A stretch of DNA of 33,266 nt, from positions 1 to 33,266 of the forward strand of contig CAMYAU010000004.1 in NCBI GenBank assembly GCA_947253735.1. Reading direction: 5' to 3'. Both the position numbers and the translations under genes were made by a program. Source of the DNA: an uncultured Varibaculum sp. (GTDB lineage: Bacteria; Actinomycetota; Actinomycetes; Actinomycetales; Actinomycetaceae). Below, piece after piece: positions 16,919-24,294 of the stretch (positions are counted from its first letter, which is position 1; every line of letters starts with the position of its first letter). The notes under the pieces were generated by a model that saw only the letters and a program-made list of their open reading frames with translations, did not search any database and was not told where the DNA came from.

Positions 16919-17482
16919 TTATTCCTTAACCCGAGAGATGTAATCGCCGCTGCGCGTATCGACCTTGATCTTCTCGCCTTCTTCGACGAACAGCGGAACC
17001 TGAACCTCATATCCGGTCTCCACCGTAGCCGGCTTAGTCCCCGCAGAAGAACGGTTACCCTGTAACCAGGGCTCCGTATGGGTAATCTGCATGATTACCG
17101 AGGCAGGCAGTTCCAAGAACAGTACCTGATCATCGTGGAATGCCACTACCGCATGCTGGTTTTCAATCAGGAAGTTCTTGGCGTCTCCCACGATCTCCGC
17201 GGTAATCATGACCTGTTCATAGGTGTCATCATCCATGAATACGAAATCAGCACCATCTTGATACAGGTAGGTCATATCCCGGCGGTCAACTGTCGCGGTC
17301 TCTACCTTTACCCCGGCATTGAAGGTACGATCAACGGTTTTACCGCTGAGCACATTCTTGATCTTGGTACGCACAAAGGCCGGGCCTTTACCCGGTTTTA
17401 CATGCTGGAACTCTACTACCTGCCATAACTGGTTATCGAGCTTTAGTACCAGACCGTTCTTCAAATCATTTGTTGTCGCCAA
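16919..17482 (-). CDS. efp: Elongation factor P, UUG start
   Basis: EF-P enters the ribosomal E site to relieve stalling at polyproline stretches. The 187-residue protein has the normal three-domain length. The tip loop HVKPGKGPAF puts the key lysine at K32 within the PGKGP pattern typical of actinobacteria, where the lysine is thought to act without modification. The start is unusual: family alignment (MATTNDLKNG) fixes it at 17482, where the codon is TTG, with GGGGG 7 bases before it. No other in-frame start preserves the conserved N-terminus. It follows the shikimate kinase-like gene after 84 bases. Confidence 0.95.
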   Translation of the reverse strand: MATTNDLKNGLVLKLDNQLWQVVEFQHVKPGKGPAFVRTKIKNVLSGKTVDRTFNAGVKVETATVDRRDMTYLYQDGADFVFMDDDTYEQVMITAEIVGDAKNFLIENQHAVVAFHDDQVLFLELPASVIMQITHTEPWLQGNRSSAGTKPATVETGYEVQVPLFVEEGEKIKVDTRSGDYISRVKE

Positions 17483-17566
17483 CTTAATACCCCCAAGTCG
17501 AAATCAATCGTCTCTACTTTACTTTAATCGCGCGGCGGTGGAAAATATTGGTGCCAATCGGCACTT

Positions 17567-18094
17567 TTATCTCGTAATTCCAAGACATTCCGCCACTTTT
17601 TCTACGGATTGTGCGAGCGATAAATCTGTGACTTCTACTGTTAGAGGATCCAGTACCTGCCAATGTTGGCGGCGCTGACTCCCCATTTGCCGCAACCACG
17701 CCCGGGGCATGCCCAAACCCAGGGAGCGCGGACGGTTCAGACCCACGCGATCAGCCATCGTGGATAGATCAATTACCAGTTCTAAGACTTCAACCCCGGG
17801 ACAGTCACGCACTTCGCTTAAAGTCACCGGATTGTCTAAGGCTCCCGATCCGCAATCGACGATGGTGTTCTCACGGGGCAGATCGCGCAAGAGGTCGCGT
17901 AAGACCGCTCTTTCTGCCTCTCGAAACCGCTTTTCCCCTACCGTAATCACCGCGGTATCTGCCGCTACCTGCAACTTGGCAGCTACCTGGCTATCGGTAG
18001 AAACCAGGTTCCACCCGAAGTTTTTTGCTAGGGCCGCCCCGATCGTAGACTTTCCGCTTCCGGGTAGGCCAATTAGGAAAACTATCCTGCCCAC
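17567..18094 (-). CDS. Stand-alone shikimate kinase-like protein (second copy)
   Basis: A 175-residue P-loop kinase with all main shikimate kinase landmarks: GLPGSGKST at 9-17, the shikimate-binding D34 (STDSQV), R58 (RFRE), R121-P122 of the lid and an Arg pair at 141-142. The usual GGGA loop reads CGSGA (81-85), so its middle glycine is a serine. The lid segment SLGLGMPRAWLRQM differs from that of the copy fused to AroB. It may be a second active shikimate kinase, or a paralogue with an altered substrate. The start chosen is GTG at 18094, 4 bases after the upstream TAG and with AGGGA before it; an upstream in-frame extension to 18142 lies entirely within the preceding gene. In mycobacteria this slot is taken by 3-dehydroquinate dehydratase. 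Confidence 0.8.
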   Translation of the reverse strand: MGRIVFLIGLPGSGKSTIGAALAKNFGWNLVSTDSQVAAKLQVAADTAVITVGEKRFREAERAVLRDLLRDLPRENTIVDCGSGALDNPVTLSEVRDCPGVEVLELVIDLSTMADRVGLNRPRSLGLGMPRAWLRQMGSQRRQHWQVLDPLTVEVTDLSLAQSVEKVAECLGITR

Positions 18095-18098
18095 GCGG

Positions 18099-19787
18099 CT
18101 ATCCCTGGACCTTGCAGACGGTAGCAGCATTAGCCGTAGCATTTATCGTATTAAAAGCTCGCTGTAACACTCGATAATCTTCGATAGGAGTGACCTGAAT
18201 CTGCCCGTCCCCGGCGGTAAGTACCATTCGGATTACTCCCCCGCGAACTTTTTTATCCGAAGCCATGATTCTCACCAAATGCTCAAAAGAATAACGGGGA
18301 CAGCTAGTAGGCAACCCCAACGCGGAAATCTGACGGCGCTGATCTTCCATTTGCGAGGGCGTGAGCAGATCCATTTCTACCGCAACCTGAGCTGCAAATA
18401 CCATCCCAATCGCTACTGCTTCCCCGTGCAGCACCTGGTAGGAACTGGCTTTTTCAATCGCATGCGCCAGAGTGTGCCCATAGTTCAGGCACTCTCGCAT
18501 TCCCCCTTCGCGCAGGTCCTGACTGACTACCGCGGCTTTAATATTAATAGCTCGGCTAATCACCTCTTCCAGCACTGCGGGTGAGTGAACCAGTGCTTCC
18601 GGACTCTGCGCAGCCAACAGTTGCAAAATTTTAGGATCGGCAATAAACCCGCATTTAATGACTTCGGATAAGCCGGCCCGCAACTGGCAAAGCGGCAAAG
18701 TTCGCAAATAATCCCCGTCACAAATAACGGCACTTGGAGGATAAAACGATCCCACCAGATTCTTTCCCAAGGAAGTGTTGATACCGGTTTTCCCCCCGAC
18801 TGCGGCATCTACCATCGCCAAAAGCGAAGTCGGCAGGTTAATCAATTCGATACCTCGTAGCCAGGTGGCAGCAACAAAGCCGGCCATATCGGTAGTCGCC
18901 CCGCCCCCCAGAGCTACCACCAGGTCTTCACGAGAAAAATGATTCTCCCCGAGACAACGCCAAGCATCCTCTACGATCCGGATATTTTTGGCGCCCTCCC
19001 CATCGGGATGCTCGAACAGTTTCACCATTTGTCCAGATTCACTAAGAGTCTGAGCCAAATCGCGCGCGGCAGCTGAAAGCGTTGGCGGAAAAACTAGGAA
19101 CACTTTCCTAGGATGCCCTTGCAACTTCTGACTAATACGCGCATTTGCCCCGCGCCCCACGGTAATCTGGTACCCGCCACCGGAACTAACTGGAATCACC
19201 CGAAGACCTTCCTCGTTTTGAGGTGGCAATTCAGGCAGGGATCTTAAATCGTAGCAGCGAACCGGGAGGGCTTCTTGCCTCCCCAATCTTCTTATCACCT
19301 CGGAAGACACTTCGGCTAGGCTACCATCTGCTGGAATAGTTAGGGTAGCTGCCGCCAAGTAGCTGGCCCGACGTTCTTTTTCTAATTGTGCAAGCTTAAT
19401 CCCGGGATTTTCGGTGTCTGCTAAAAGCGGACGAGTGGCATCCTGACCTACTCGTGCAGCCGCATGAGAAAGCGAAACATCAAGGAAAACCACATCCTTA
19501 CCTACCAGAGATAAGCGGGTTTCCTCCCGGGTGAGCGCCCCTCCTCCCAGAGAAATCACCGCAATGTCGCTAGCGAGCAGTTCCGCAATAATTTTTGCTT
19601 CTAGGTCTCTAAAGCCGTCCTCACCGCGGGTAGCAAATATCTCGGGAATCGACATTCCTGCCTGCTGGCAAAGTACTTGATCAGCATCCCGAAAAGAGTA
19701 TCCCAATCTTGCGGCCACGAGCCGTCCTACCGAGGTTTTCCCACTCCCAGGCAAACCGATAAATATTATTTGTTTTGGGCTACTCAT
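18099..19787 (-). CDS. aroKB: Shikimate kinase/3-dehydroquinate synthase fusion
   Basis: A 562-residue two-domain protein covering two non-adjacent steps of chorismate synthesis. Residues 1 to about 168 are shikimate kinase: P-loop GLPGSGKTS (11-19), D36, R60, the GGG loop (81-83), R119-P120 and an Arg near 139. After a linker, residues from about 197 are 3-dehydroquinate synthase, with the NAD-binding VVALGGGATTDMAGF, the PTSLLAMVDAAVGGKTGIN block, and zinc ligands in LSEVIKCG, NYGHTLAHAIE and LHGEAVAIGM. No stop or frameshift separates the domains. Its ATG overlaps the aroC stop by four bases (ATGA). The fusion makes the separate kinase gene just downstream formally redundant. Confidence 0.95.
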   Translation of the reverse strand: MSSPKQIIFIGLPGSGKTSVGRLVAARLGYSFRDADQVLCQQAGMSIPEIFATRGEDGFRDLEAKIIAELLASDIAVISLGGGALTREETRLSLVGKDVVFLDVSLSHAAARVGQDATRPLLADTENPGIKLAQLEKERRASYLAAATLTIPADGSLAEVSSEVIRRLGRQEALPVRCYDLRSLPELPPQNEEGLRVIPVSSGGGYQITVGRGANARISQKLQGHPRKVFLVFPPTLSAAARDLAQTLSESGQMVKLFEHPDGEGAKNIRIVEDAWRCLGENHFSREDLVVALGGGATTDMAGFVAATWLRGIELINLPTSLLAMVDAAVGGKTGINTSLGKNLVGSFYPPSAVICDGDYLRTLPLCQLRAGLSEVIKCGFIADPKILQLLAAQSPEALVHSPAVLEEVISRAINIKAAVVSQDLREGGMRECLNYGHTLAHAIEKASSYQVLHGEAVAIGMVFAAQVAVEMDLLTPSQMEDQRRQISALGLPTSCPRYSFEHLVRIMASDKKVRGGVIRMVLTAGDGQIQVTPIEDYRVLQRAFNTINATANAATVCKVQG

Positions 19788-20995
19788 AACCTAGACTCCA
19801 CTCGTTTCTGGTATGCCTGCAGGTTCTCGCGCACCTGGGCCAGAGAATATCCGCCCAGATGCTCTAGCAAAGCATCTGCTAATACCAAAGCTACTTGTGA
19901 TTGAGCGATTACTGCCCCCGGAACCACCGCGCAGGTATCCGAACGCTGATGAATAGCCGGGCTTTCTTCCCCGCTAGCTAAATCGATAGTGCGTAAAGCG
20001 CGGGGCACGGTAGAGATCGGCTTAAAGGCACAACTGACCCGAATGGGTTGGCCATTAGACATGCCGCCTTCGATTCCGCCCGCATGGTTTGAGGCCCGGG
20101 TCATTTCTCCATTTTCCCCGCGTACGATTTCGTCGTGAGCAGCTGATCCCGGCAGATATGCCTGGGTACCATCCCCCACTTTGACAGTTTTTACTGCGGG
20201 GATTGACATCAGGGCAGCCGCTAACCGTGCGTCTAACCGCCGATCTGCCGCTACGTGACTACCTAACCCTATCGGCACCCCATAGGCAGCTACTTCTACG
20301 CTTCCGCCAATCGTGTCGCCATTTTTCTTCGCGGTATCGATCTGAGAAATCATTTGCGCACTGATTTTTTCATCTGGACAGCGCACCGGGTTTTCAGCTA
20401 ATTTCCCCTGTTCACTTAAGGCAGGAATTGCATATTCTGCCTCCAGCGCGACCTCACCGATTTGGGTTACATAGGAAATCAGTTCAATTCCAGCCGCCTG
20501 TTTTAAGAACTCCTCAGCAAAGGCCCCCAGACCAACGCGCATCGCGGTTTCCCGGGCGCTCGCCCGCTCTAGTACCGGGCGAGCCTCTTCCAAATCATAG
20601 GCCAAGATTCCCGCCAAATCCGCGTGTCCAGGGCGAGGCCGAGTTAAGGGTTTGTTGCGGGCAATTTCCCGCTGATCGCCCTTTCCAGCATCGATTTTTA
20701 GAGCCTGTGGATCTACCGGATCGGGGCTCATCACAGTTTCCCATTTCGGCCATTCGCTATTTTCGATAACCAGCGCGATCGGGGCACCCGTGGTTTTTCC
20801 TCTGATAACCCCACCCATTATCCGGGCTCGGTCCTGCTCAAATTTTTGGCGGGCTCCCCGGCCATAACCGGCTCGCCTACTCGCTAGGTATTCCGCCACT
20901 TTAGCAGTGGTGATCTCTACCCCTGCAGGCATTCCTTCCAGGATCCCCACCAAGGCGGGTCCATGTGATTCACCGGCGCTCATCCATCTCAACAT
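19784..20995 (-). CDS. aroC: Chorismate synthase
   Basis: This FMN-dependent enzyme makes chorismate from EPSP, the last shikimate pathway step. The 403-residue protein begins MLRWMSAGESHGPALVGILEG, containing the catalytic H11, and has the RPGHADLAG motif (about 122-130) and the C-terminal GGIEGGMSNGQPIRV segment. It is the first gene of the aroC-aroKB-kinase-efp-nusB series. The start at 20995 matches the family; a second Met at residue 5 would remove a conserved Leu-Arg-Trp. The ribosome-binding site is weak. A short inverted repeat (ctttc-cat-gaaag) lies just upstream of the ATG. Confidence 0.95.
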   Translation of the reverse strand: MLRWMSAGESHGPALVGILEGMPAGVEITTAKVAEYLASRRAGYGRGARQKFEQDRARIMGGVIRGKTTGAPIALVIENSEWPKWETVMSPDPVDPQALKIDAGKGDQREIARNKPLTRPRPGHADLAGILAYDLEEARPVLERASARETAMRVGLGAFAEEFLKQAAGIELISYVTQIGEVALEAEYAIPALSEQGKLAENPVRCPDEKISAQMISQIDTAKKNGDTIGGSVEVAAYGVPIGLGSHVAADRRLDARLAAALMSIPAVKTVKVGDGTQAYLPGSAAHDEIVRGENGEMTRASNHAGGIEGGMSNGQPIRVSCAFKPISTVPRALRTIDLASGEESPAIHQRSDTCAVVPGAVIAQSQVALVLADALLEHLGGYSLAQVRENLQAYQKRVESRL

Positions 20996-21085
20996 GGCTT
21001 CATTCTTTCATGGAAAGATTTTTCGCGTTTCTAACTTCCATTAATAGATATCTTCGGCATGTCGGCGCAAGCTATTACCAAGTTT

Positions 21086-21736
21086 TTACCGAGGAACTAA
21101 CAGCAGTGCGATATAGGTGGCGCCTAGCAACCAAGGACCGAAGGCTAGGCGAGTAGATCCTTTAGCTTTTTCTGCGATTACCAGGTAGAGAGCCCAAATT
21201 CCGCTGCCTGCCACCGAGAGTATCCCCATTAACAAGAGGCAATGCCAAGATGAGCAGGTGGCTAAACCCACTAGAAGCGGGGCTAGTCGTAAATCTCCCA
21301 CTCCAATACCTTTGCGCACAAAAGTGCCGGGCAACATTAATATGAACGTGCCTAGCGATACTATCAAGGCATATGCCGGCTTCACCCACATTCCGGTAAC
21401 AAAACCGGCCAGAATTACAGCGACTACCACCAAAATAAAAAATACTGCGGTCATAGAGCGAGGCAGCCTTTGAGTGCCCGCATCAATAACTGTAAGCACC
21501 GTCCCGAGGGTGAACAACGGAAACAATAGCAGCAAGTTTATGGACCCGTAACGCAAAATTACCGCAGTGCCCACGGCAAGGGCGGAGAGCAGACCTATCG
21601 CCCAAGCTTGATTCCAAAACGCCCGGCTACGACCGGAAAGGCGAAAATATTTTTCCACCTTTGGTAAACCATAAGCCAGATTTCCAATTCCCGCGAATAG
21701 CAGCGCGATGATTGAAACGAGCACTTCCATTTTCAT
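21086..21736 (-). CDS. A24-type prepilin peptidase-like membrane protein
   Basis: A 216-residue protein with about six or seven hydrophobic segments. Two aspartates characteristic of A24 aspartyl prepilin peptidases are present: D85 in VIDAGTQRLP and D148 in GVGDLRL. The later FGPWL motif (about 198-202) also fits. These enzymes cut type IV prepilins or competence pseudopilins at the membrane. It lacks the N-terminal cysteine-rich methyltransferase domain of full PilD. No pilin, assembly ATPase or secretin gene lies in the window, so its substrate is elsewhere. It starts 4 bases after aroE with GGAGG 9 bases before the ATG, ending a long chain of overlapping genes from alaS. Confidence 0.85.
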   Translation of the reverse strand: MKMEVLVSIIALLFAGIGNLAYGLPKVEKYFRLSGRSRAFWNQAWAIGLLSALAVGTAVILRYGSINLLLLFPLFTLGTVLTVIDAGTQRLPRSMTAVFFILVVVAVILAGFVTGMWVKPAYALIVSLGTFILMLPGTFVRKGIGVGDLRLAPLLVGLATCSSWHCLLLMGILSVAGSGIWALYLVIAEKAKGSTRLAFGPWLLGATYIALLLVPR

Positions 21737-21740
21737 ACCG

Positions 21741-22574
21741 CTAAGCCTCCTTAAGCGCAGCTCGCATCGCCTCTAAGCGCGGAGTGCGAGAAGTAAATAA
21801 TTTTACTTGCATCAGTGCCTGATGCAGCAACATGGATTTCCCAGAAATGACAGCTGCGTGGCGTTTGCTGGCGAATTTTACCAGTTCGCTTGGCCAGGGA
21901 TCATAGACAATGTCTAATACGGTCTGACCACTATTAAAGGAAATCGTCTTATAAAAATTATCCAGTACTTCCCGGGGCACGGTTGAAATAATCAAATCTG
22001 CAGCTTCCAGAGCTTCCCGGGCTTTCTCGCTGGCAGCCAAAGGAATATATCCAGGATCTATCCCCAGGCGGGTGGCAGCCTGCACCGCATTACCCGCACC
22101 CGAGACTCTACGCGCCACTAAGTTAATCTGCTTGGTCCCCAGTTCGGCTAAGGCTGCTAATGCGGAGGAAGCGGTTGCCCCTGATCCCACAATCACTGCT
22201 TTTCCGGGGCTATAGTCACGGCCTTTTTCTTCTTTTACGGCGGCTACCATCCCATAAACATCCGTATTGAAACCCGCGGTTATCCCTCCGGGGAATGGAA
22301 CTACAGTATTTACTGCTCCGACTGCTTTAGCCAATCCATCTACCTGGGATAACAGGGGAATAATCGCCTGTTTTAAAGGCATGGTGACTGATAGTCCCAC
22401 TAGGTTTTCTGGCCAGGTAGATAGAAAAGACTCCAGGGTTTCCTTAGTAACCTCTATTCGCCGGTAGTCAATATTTAGCCCTAAATCGCTATAGGCTGCC
22501 TGATGCAATACCGGGGATAGTGAATGCTGGATCGGAGATCCAATTACCGCTGCCCAGGAGTTTAGCGTTTGCAT
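21741..22574 (-). CDS. aroE: Shikimate dehydrogenase
   Basis: This NADP-dependent enzyme reduces 3-dehydroshikimate to shikimate. From the ATG at 22574 it has 277 residues. Shikimate-binding SLSPVLH (18-24), catalytic K68 (SVTMPLKQ) and D105 (GFNTD) are in place, as is the nucleotide-binding GSGATASSALAAL. A longer frame to a GTG at 22598 exists but only the ATG has a ribosome-binding site (AGGG, 5 bases upstream) and the expected N-terminus. The start overlaps the mltG end by 13 bases. It sits in an operon separate from, but next to, aroC-aroKB. Confidence 0.94.
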   Translation of the reverse strand: MQTLNSWAAVIGSPIQHSLSPVLHQAAYSDLGLNIDYRRIEVTKETLESFLSTWPENLVGLSVTMPLKQAIIPLLSQVDGLAKAVGAVNTVVPFPGGITAGFNTDVYGMVAAVKEEKGRDYSPGKAVIVGSGATASSALAALAELGTKQINLVARRVSGAGNAVQAATRLGIDPGYIPLAASEKAREALEAADLIISTVPREVLDNFYKTISFNSGQTVLDIVYDPWPSELVKFASKRHAAVISGKSMLLHQALMQVKLFTSRTPRLEAMRAALKEA

Positions 22575-23818
22575 TTGCCCTGGTTTTGCTGGCACCACTG
22601 TTTTAGTTCTTCTATACTCTTCTTTTGCTCATCCAAGGTGAGAGCAAATTTGGTTTCTCCGGTGTCCAGGTTCACGGTGGTGAAGTAAAGCCATTTACCA
22701 TCAGCTGGTTTCACCGCGGCTTCCAGTGCCTTCTGCCCGACAGTTCCGATAGCGGTTGGGGGCAGTCCCTTATGCTTATAGGTGTTGTAAGGGGTATCTT
22801 GTTTTAGCTCATCCGAACTGGGAATTCCTCCAGAACGCCCCAGGCCATAAACCACTGTGGAATCCATTTGTAAGAATCCGTGGGTATCGGGGTTATCTTG
22901 CAGACGATTCTCGATCACCCTAGCTACCTGGGCATAGTACCTATCCAGATTGACTTCTTTTTCTAGGATCGAAGCCTTAATCAGCACGGTAGCCCGCTGA
23001 TCGGGAGCGACCCCGGCGGCATCTAACCGTTTAATCTGCATATCCACCATAGTTTTAACTAAATCGGTAGCAGTCTGTTTGGTAGAAACCGTATAGGTAT
23101 CGGGAGCTAACCATCCCTCGAAAGATTCTTCACTTAGTCCCGGTATCCCGTAAACTCCCGGATCCGCGAAGGCTTCTGCCACCTGATCACCACTGAAACC
23201 CACAGTTTCTTCGAGACGAGTTTTAATCTGCTTGACTGTGAACCCCGGAGGAATGGTTACTTTTATATCCGCTTTCGAGGTGGGATCAAGCAGCATTGCT
23301 AGTGCCTCCCGTGAAGACATGCGCTTATGTAGCCGGAAGCGCCCCGCCTGTACCCCCTGGGCGAGAGAGTTCTTTTTGAAAATACCCGCAAAAACCTCGG
23401 CGTCTGCAATTACTCCTTGCTTTTGTAGGATTACGCCGATTGCTTTGCCTGAAGCACCCTCGGGAATCTCTACGATTACTTCCCCGGAACCTTTGCCCTC
23501 ATAGTCTTTGCCACCAGAAAATATGCCACTGATTCCGCCTAGCTCTTGGGCAGCGATTACCGACGCGCCAGCGATTAATCCCAGGACAACTAAAATCACG
23601 ATGGCAGCAATGGTGCGTTTCTTACGCCGGGATTTACGCCGGGCGCTACGTCCGGTAGCGCCCGACCGCGTTTGGGAGGAGCTTTCCGTTTCCCCCTCCC
23701 AATAGTTATCTAGGCTAGCGGAGTCTCCGCTTAGAGGAGGGATCGCGTCGCTAGTTTTATCGGCGCGACGGGACGGAAAATGCCGCCTGGGCGGATTAGT
23801 TTCTGGCTCCCGGCTCAT
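22562..23818 (-). CDS. mltG: Endolytic murein transglycosylase MltG
   Basis: A 418-residue YceG-family enzyme that cuts nascent glycan strands at the membrane and is thought to set glycan chain length. The N-terminal 65 residues are hydrophilic and Ser/Arg-rich, probably cytoplasmic and disordered. One membrane span runs at about 69-90 after the RRKKR cluster. The extracellular part contains a LysM-like segment (about 112-190) and the catalytic domain with E286 in ASILEKE and the LQMDSTVVYGLG motif (316-327). It overlaps ruvX by one base (TGATG). The Actinobacteria-type long cytoplasmic tail is longer than in E. coli. Confidence 0.94.
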   Translation of the reverse strand: MSREPETNPPRRHFPSRRADKTSDAIPPLSGDSASLDNYWEGETESSSQTRSGATGRSARRKSRRKKRTIAAIVILVVLGLIAGASVIAAQELGGISGIFSGGKDYEGKGSGEVIVEIPEGASGKAIGVILQKQGVIADAEVFAGIFKKNSLAQGVQAGRFRLHKRMSSREALAMLLDPTSKADIKVTIPPGFTVKQIKTRLEETVGFSGDQVAEAFADPGVYGIPGLSEESFEGWLAPDTYTVSTKQTATDLVKTMVDMQIKRLDAAGVAPDQRATVLIKASILEKEVNLDRYYAQVARVIENRLQDNPDTHGFLQMDSTVVYGLGRSGGIPSSDELKQDTPYNTYKHKGLPPTAIGTVGQKALEAAVKPADGKWLYFTTVNLDTGETKFALTLDEQKKSIEELKQWCQQNQGKCKR

Positions 23819-24294
23819 CAGGCCTCCTTGCTTTCGGATCCGTTACCCAGTGGCACTCCCGGAGCCTGCCCGGTTTGCCTCTCTATTGTTAGCGCCTGCT
23901 CCAGAATTAAAACTGCAGCTTGTTGGTCTACGACGCTCTTGTGCTGACGCCCCCCGAGTCCGGCAGAGCGCAATTGTTGATGGGCGCTGACCGAAGTAAG
24001 ACGCTCATCTACAAGTCTTATGTTACAAGTTGGTAACAGCTGTTCCAACTCGGCGCCCCAGGAGCGCACGTCGGAGGCATTTTTACCTTCTCTACCACTG
24101 AGTAAACGCGGCAGACCAATTACTATTTCGTTAGCCTGATATTCGGCTACTATATCCGCGATTTCGAAGAGTTCTTGCCCTCCAGCACGGTAAACCGTCC
24201 TTACTGGAAAGGCCAAAGTTCCCGCCGCATCGGAGCGAGCTACTCCAATGCGGCGAGTACCAAGATCAATACCGATCCTTACCCCAGGGCGCAT
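23818..24294 (-). CDS. ruvX: RuvX/YqgF family resolvase-like RNase
   Basis: A 158-residue RNase H-fold protein, classed as a putative Holliday junction resolvase and implicated in pre-16S rRNA processing in E. coli. The nuclease acidic residues appear in GIDLGTRRIGVA (D10), the VDERLTS segment (about 97-103) and DQQAAVLILE. It sits between alaS and mltG with one-base stop/start overlaps on both sides (TAATG and TGATG), the tightest coupling in the window. The alaS-ruvX-mltG-aroE order is conserved in mycobacteria. Which of the two proposed activities matters here is not shown by the sequence. Confidence 0.94.
   Translation of the reverse strand: MRPGVRIGIDLGTRRIGVARSDAAGTLAFPVRTVYRAGGQELFEIADIVAEYQANEIVIGLPRLLSGREGKNASDVRSWGAELEQLLPTCNIRLVDERLTSVSAHQQLRSAGLGGRQHKSVVDQQAAVLILEQALTIERQTGQAPGVPLGNGSESKEA

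Noticed and set aside
21801..22574. AroE motif SVTMPLK in place of the common NVTxPxK
   Set aside because: The catalytic Lys and Asp are present, and a Ser-Val-Thr-Met version is, as far as I recall, usual in actinobacterial AroE, so it is not a defect.
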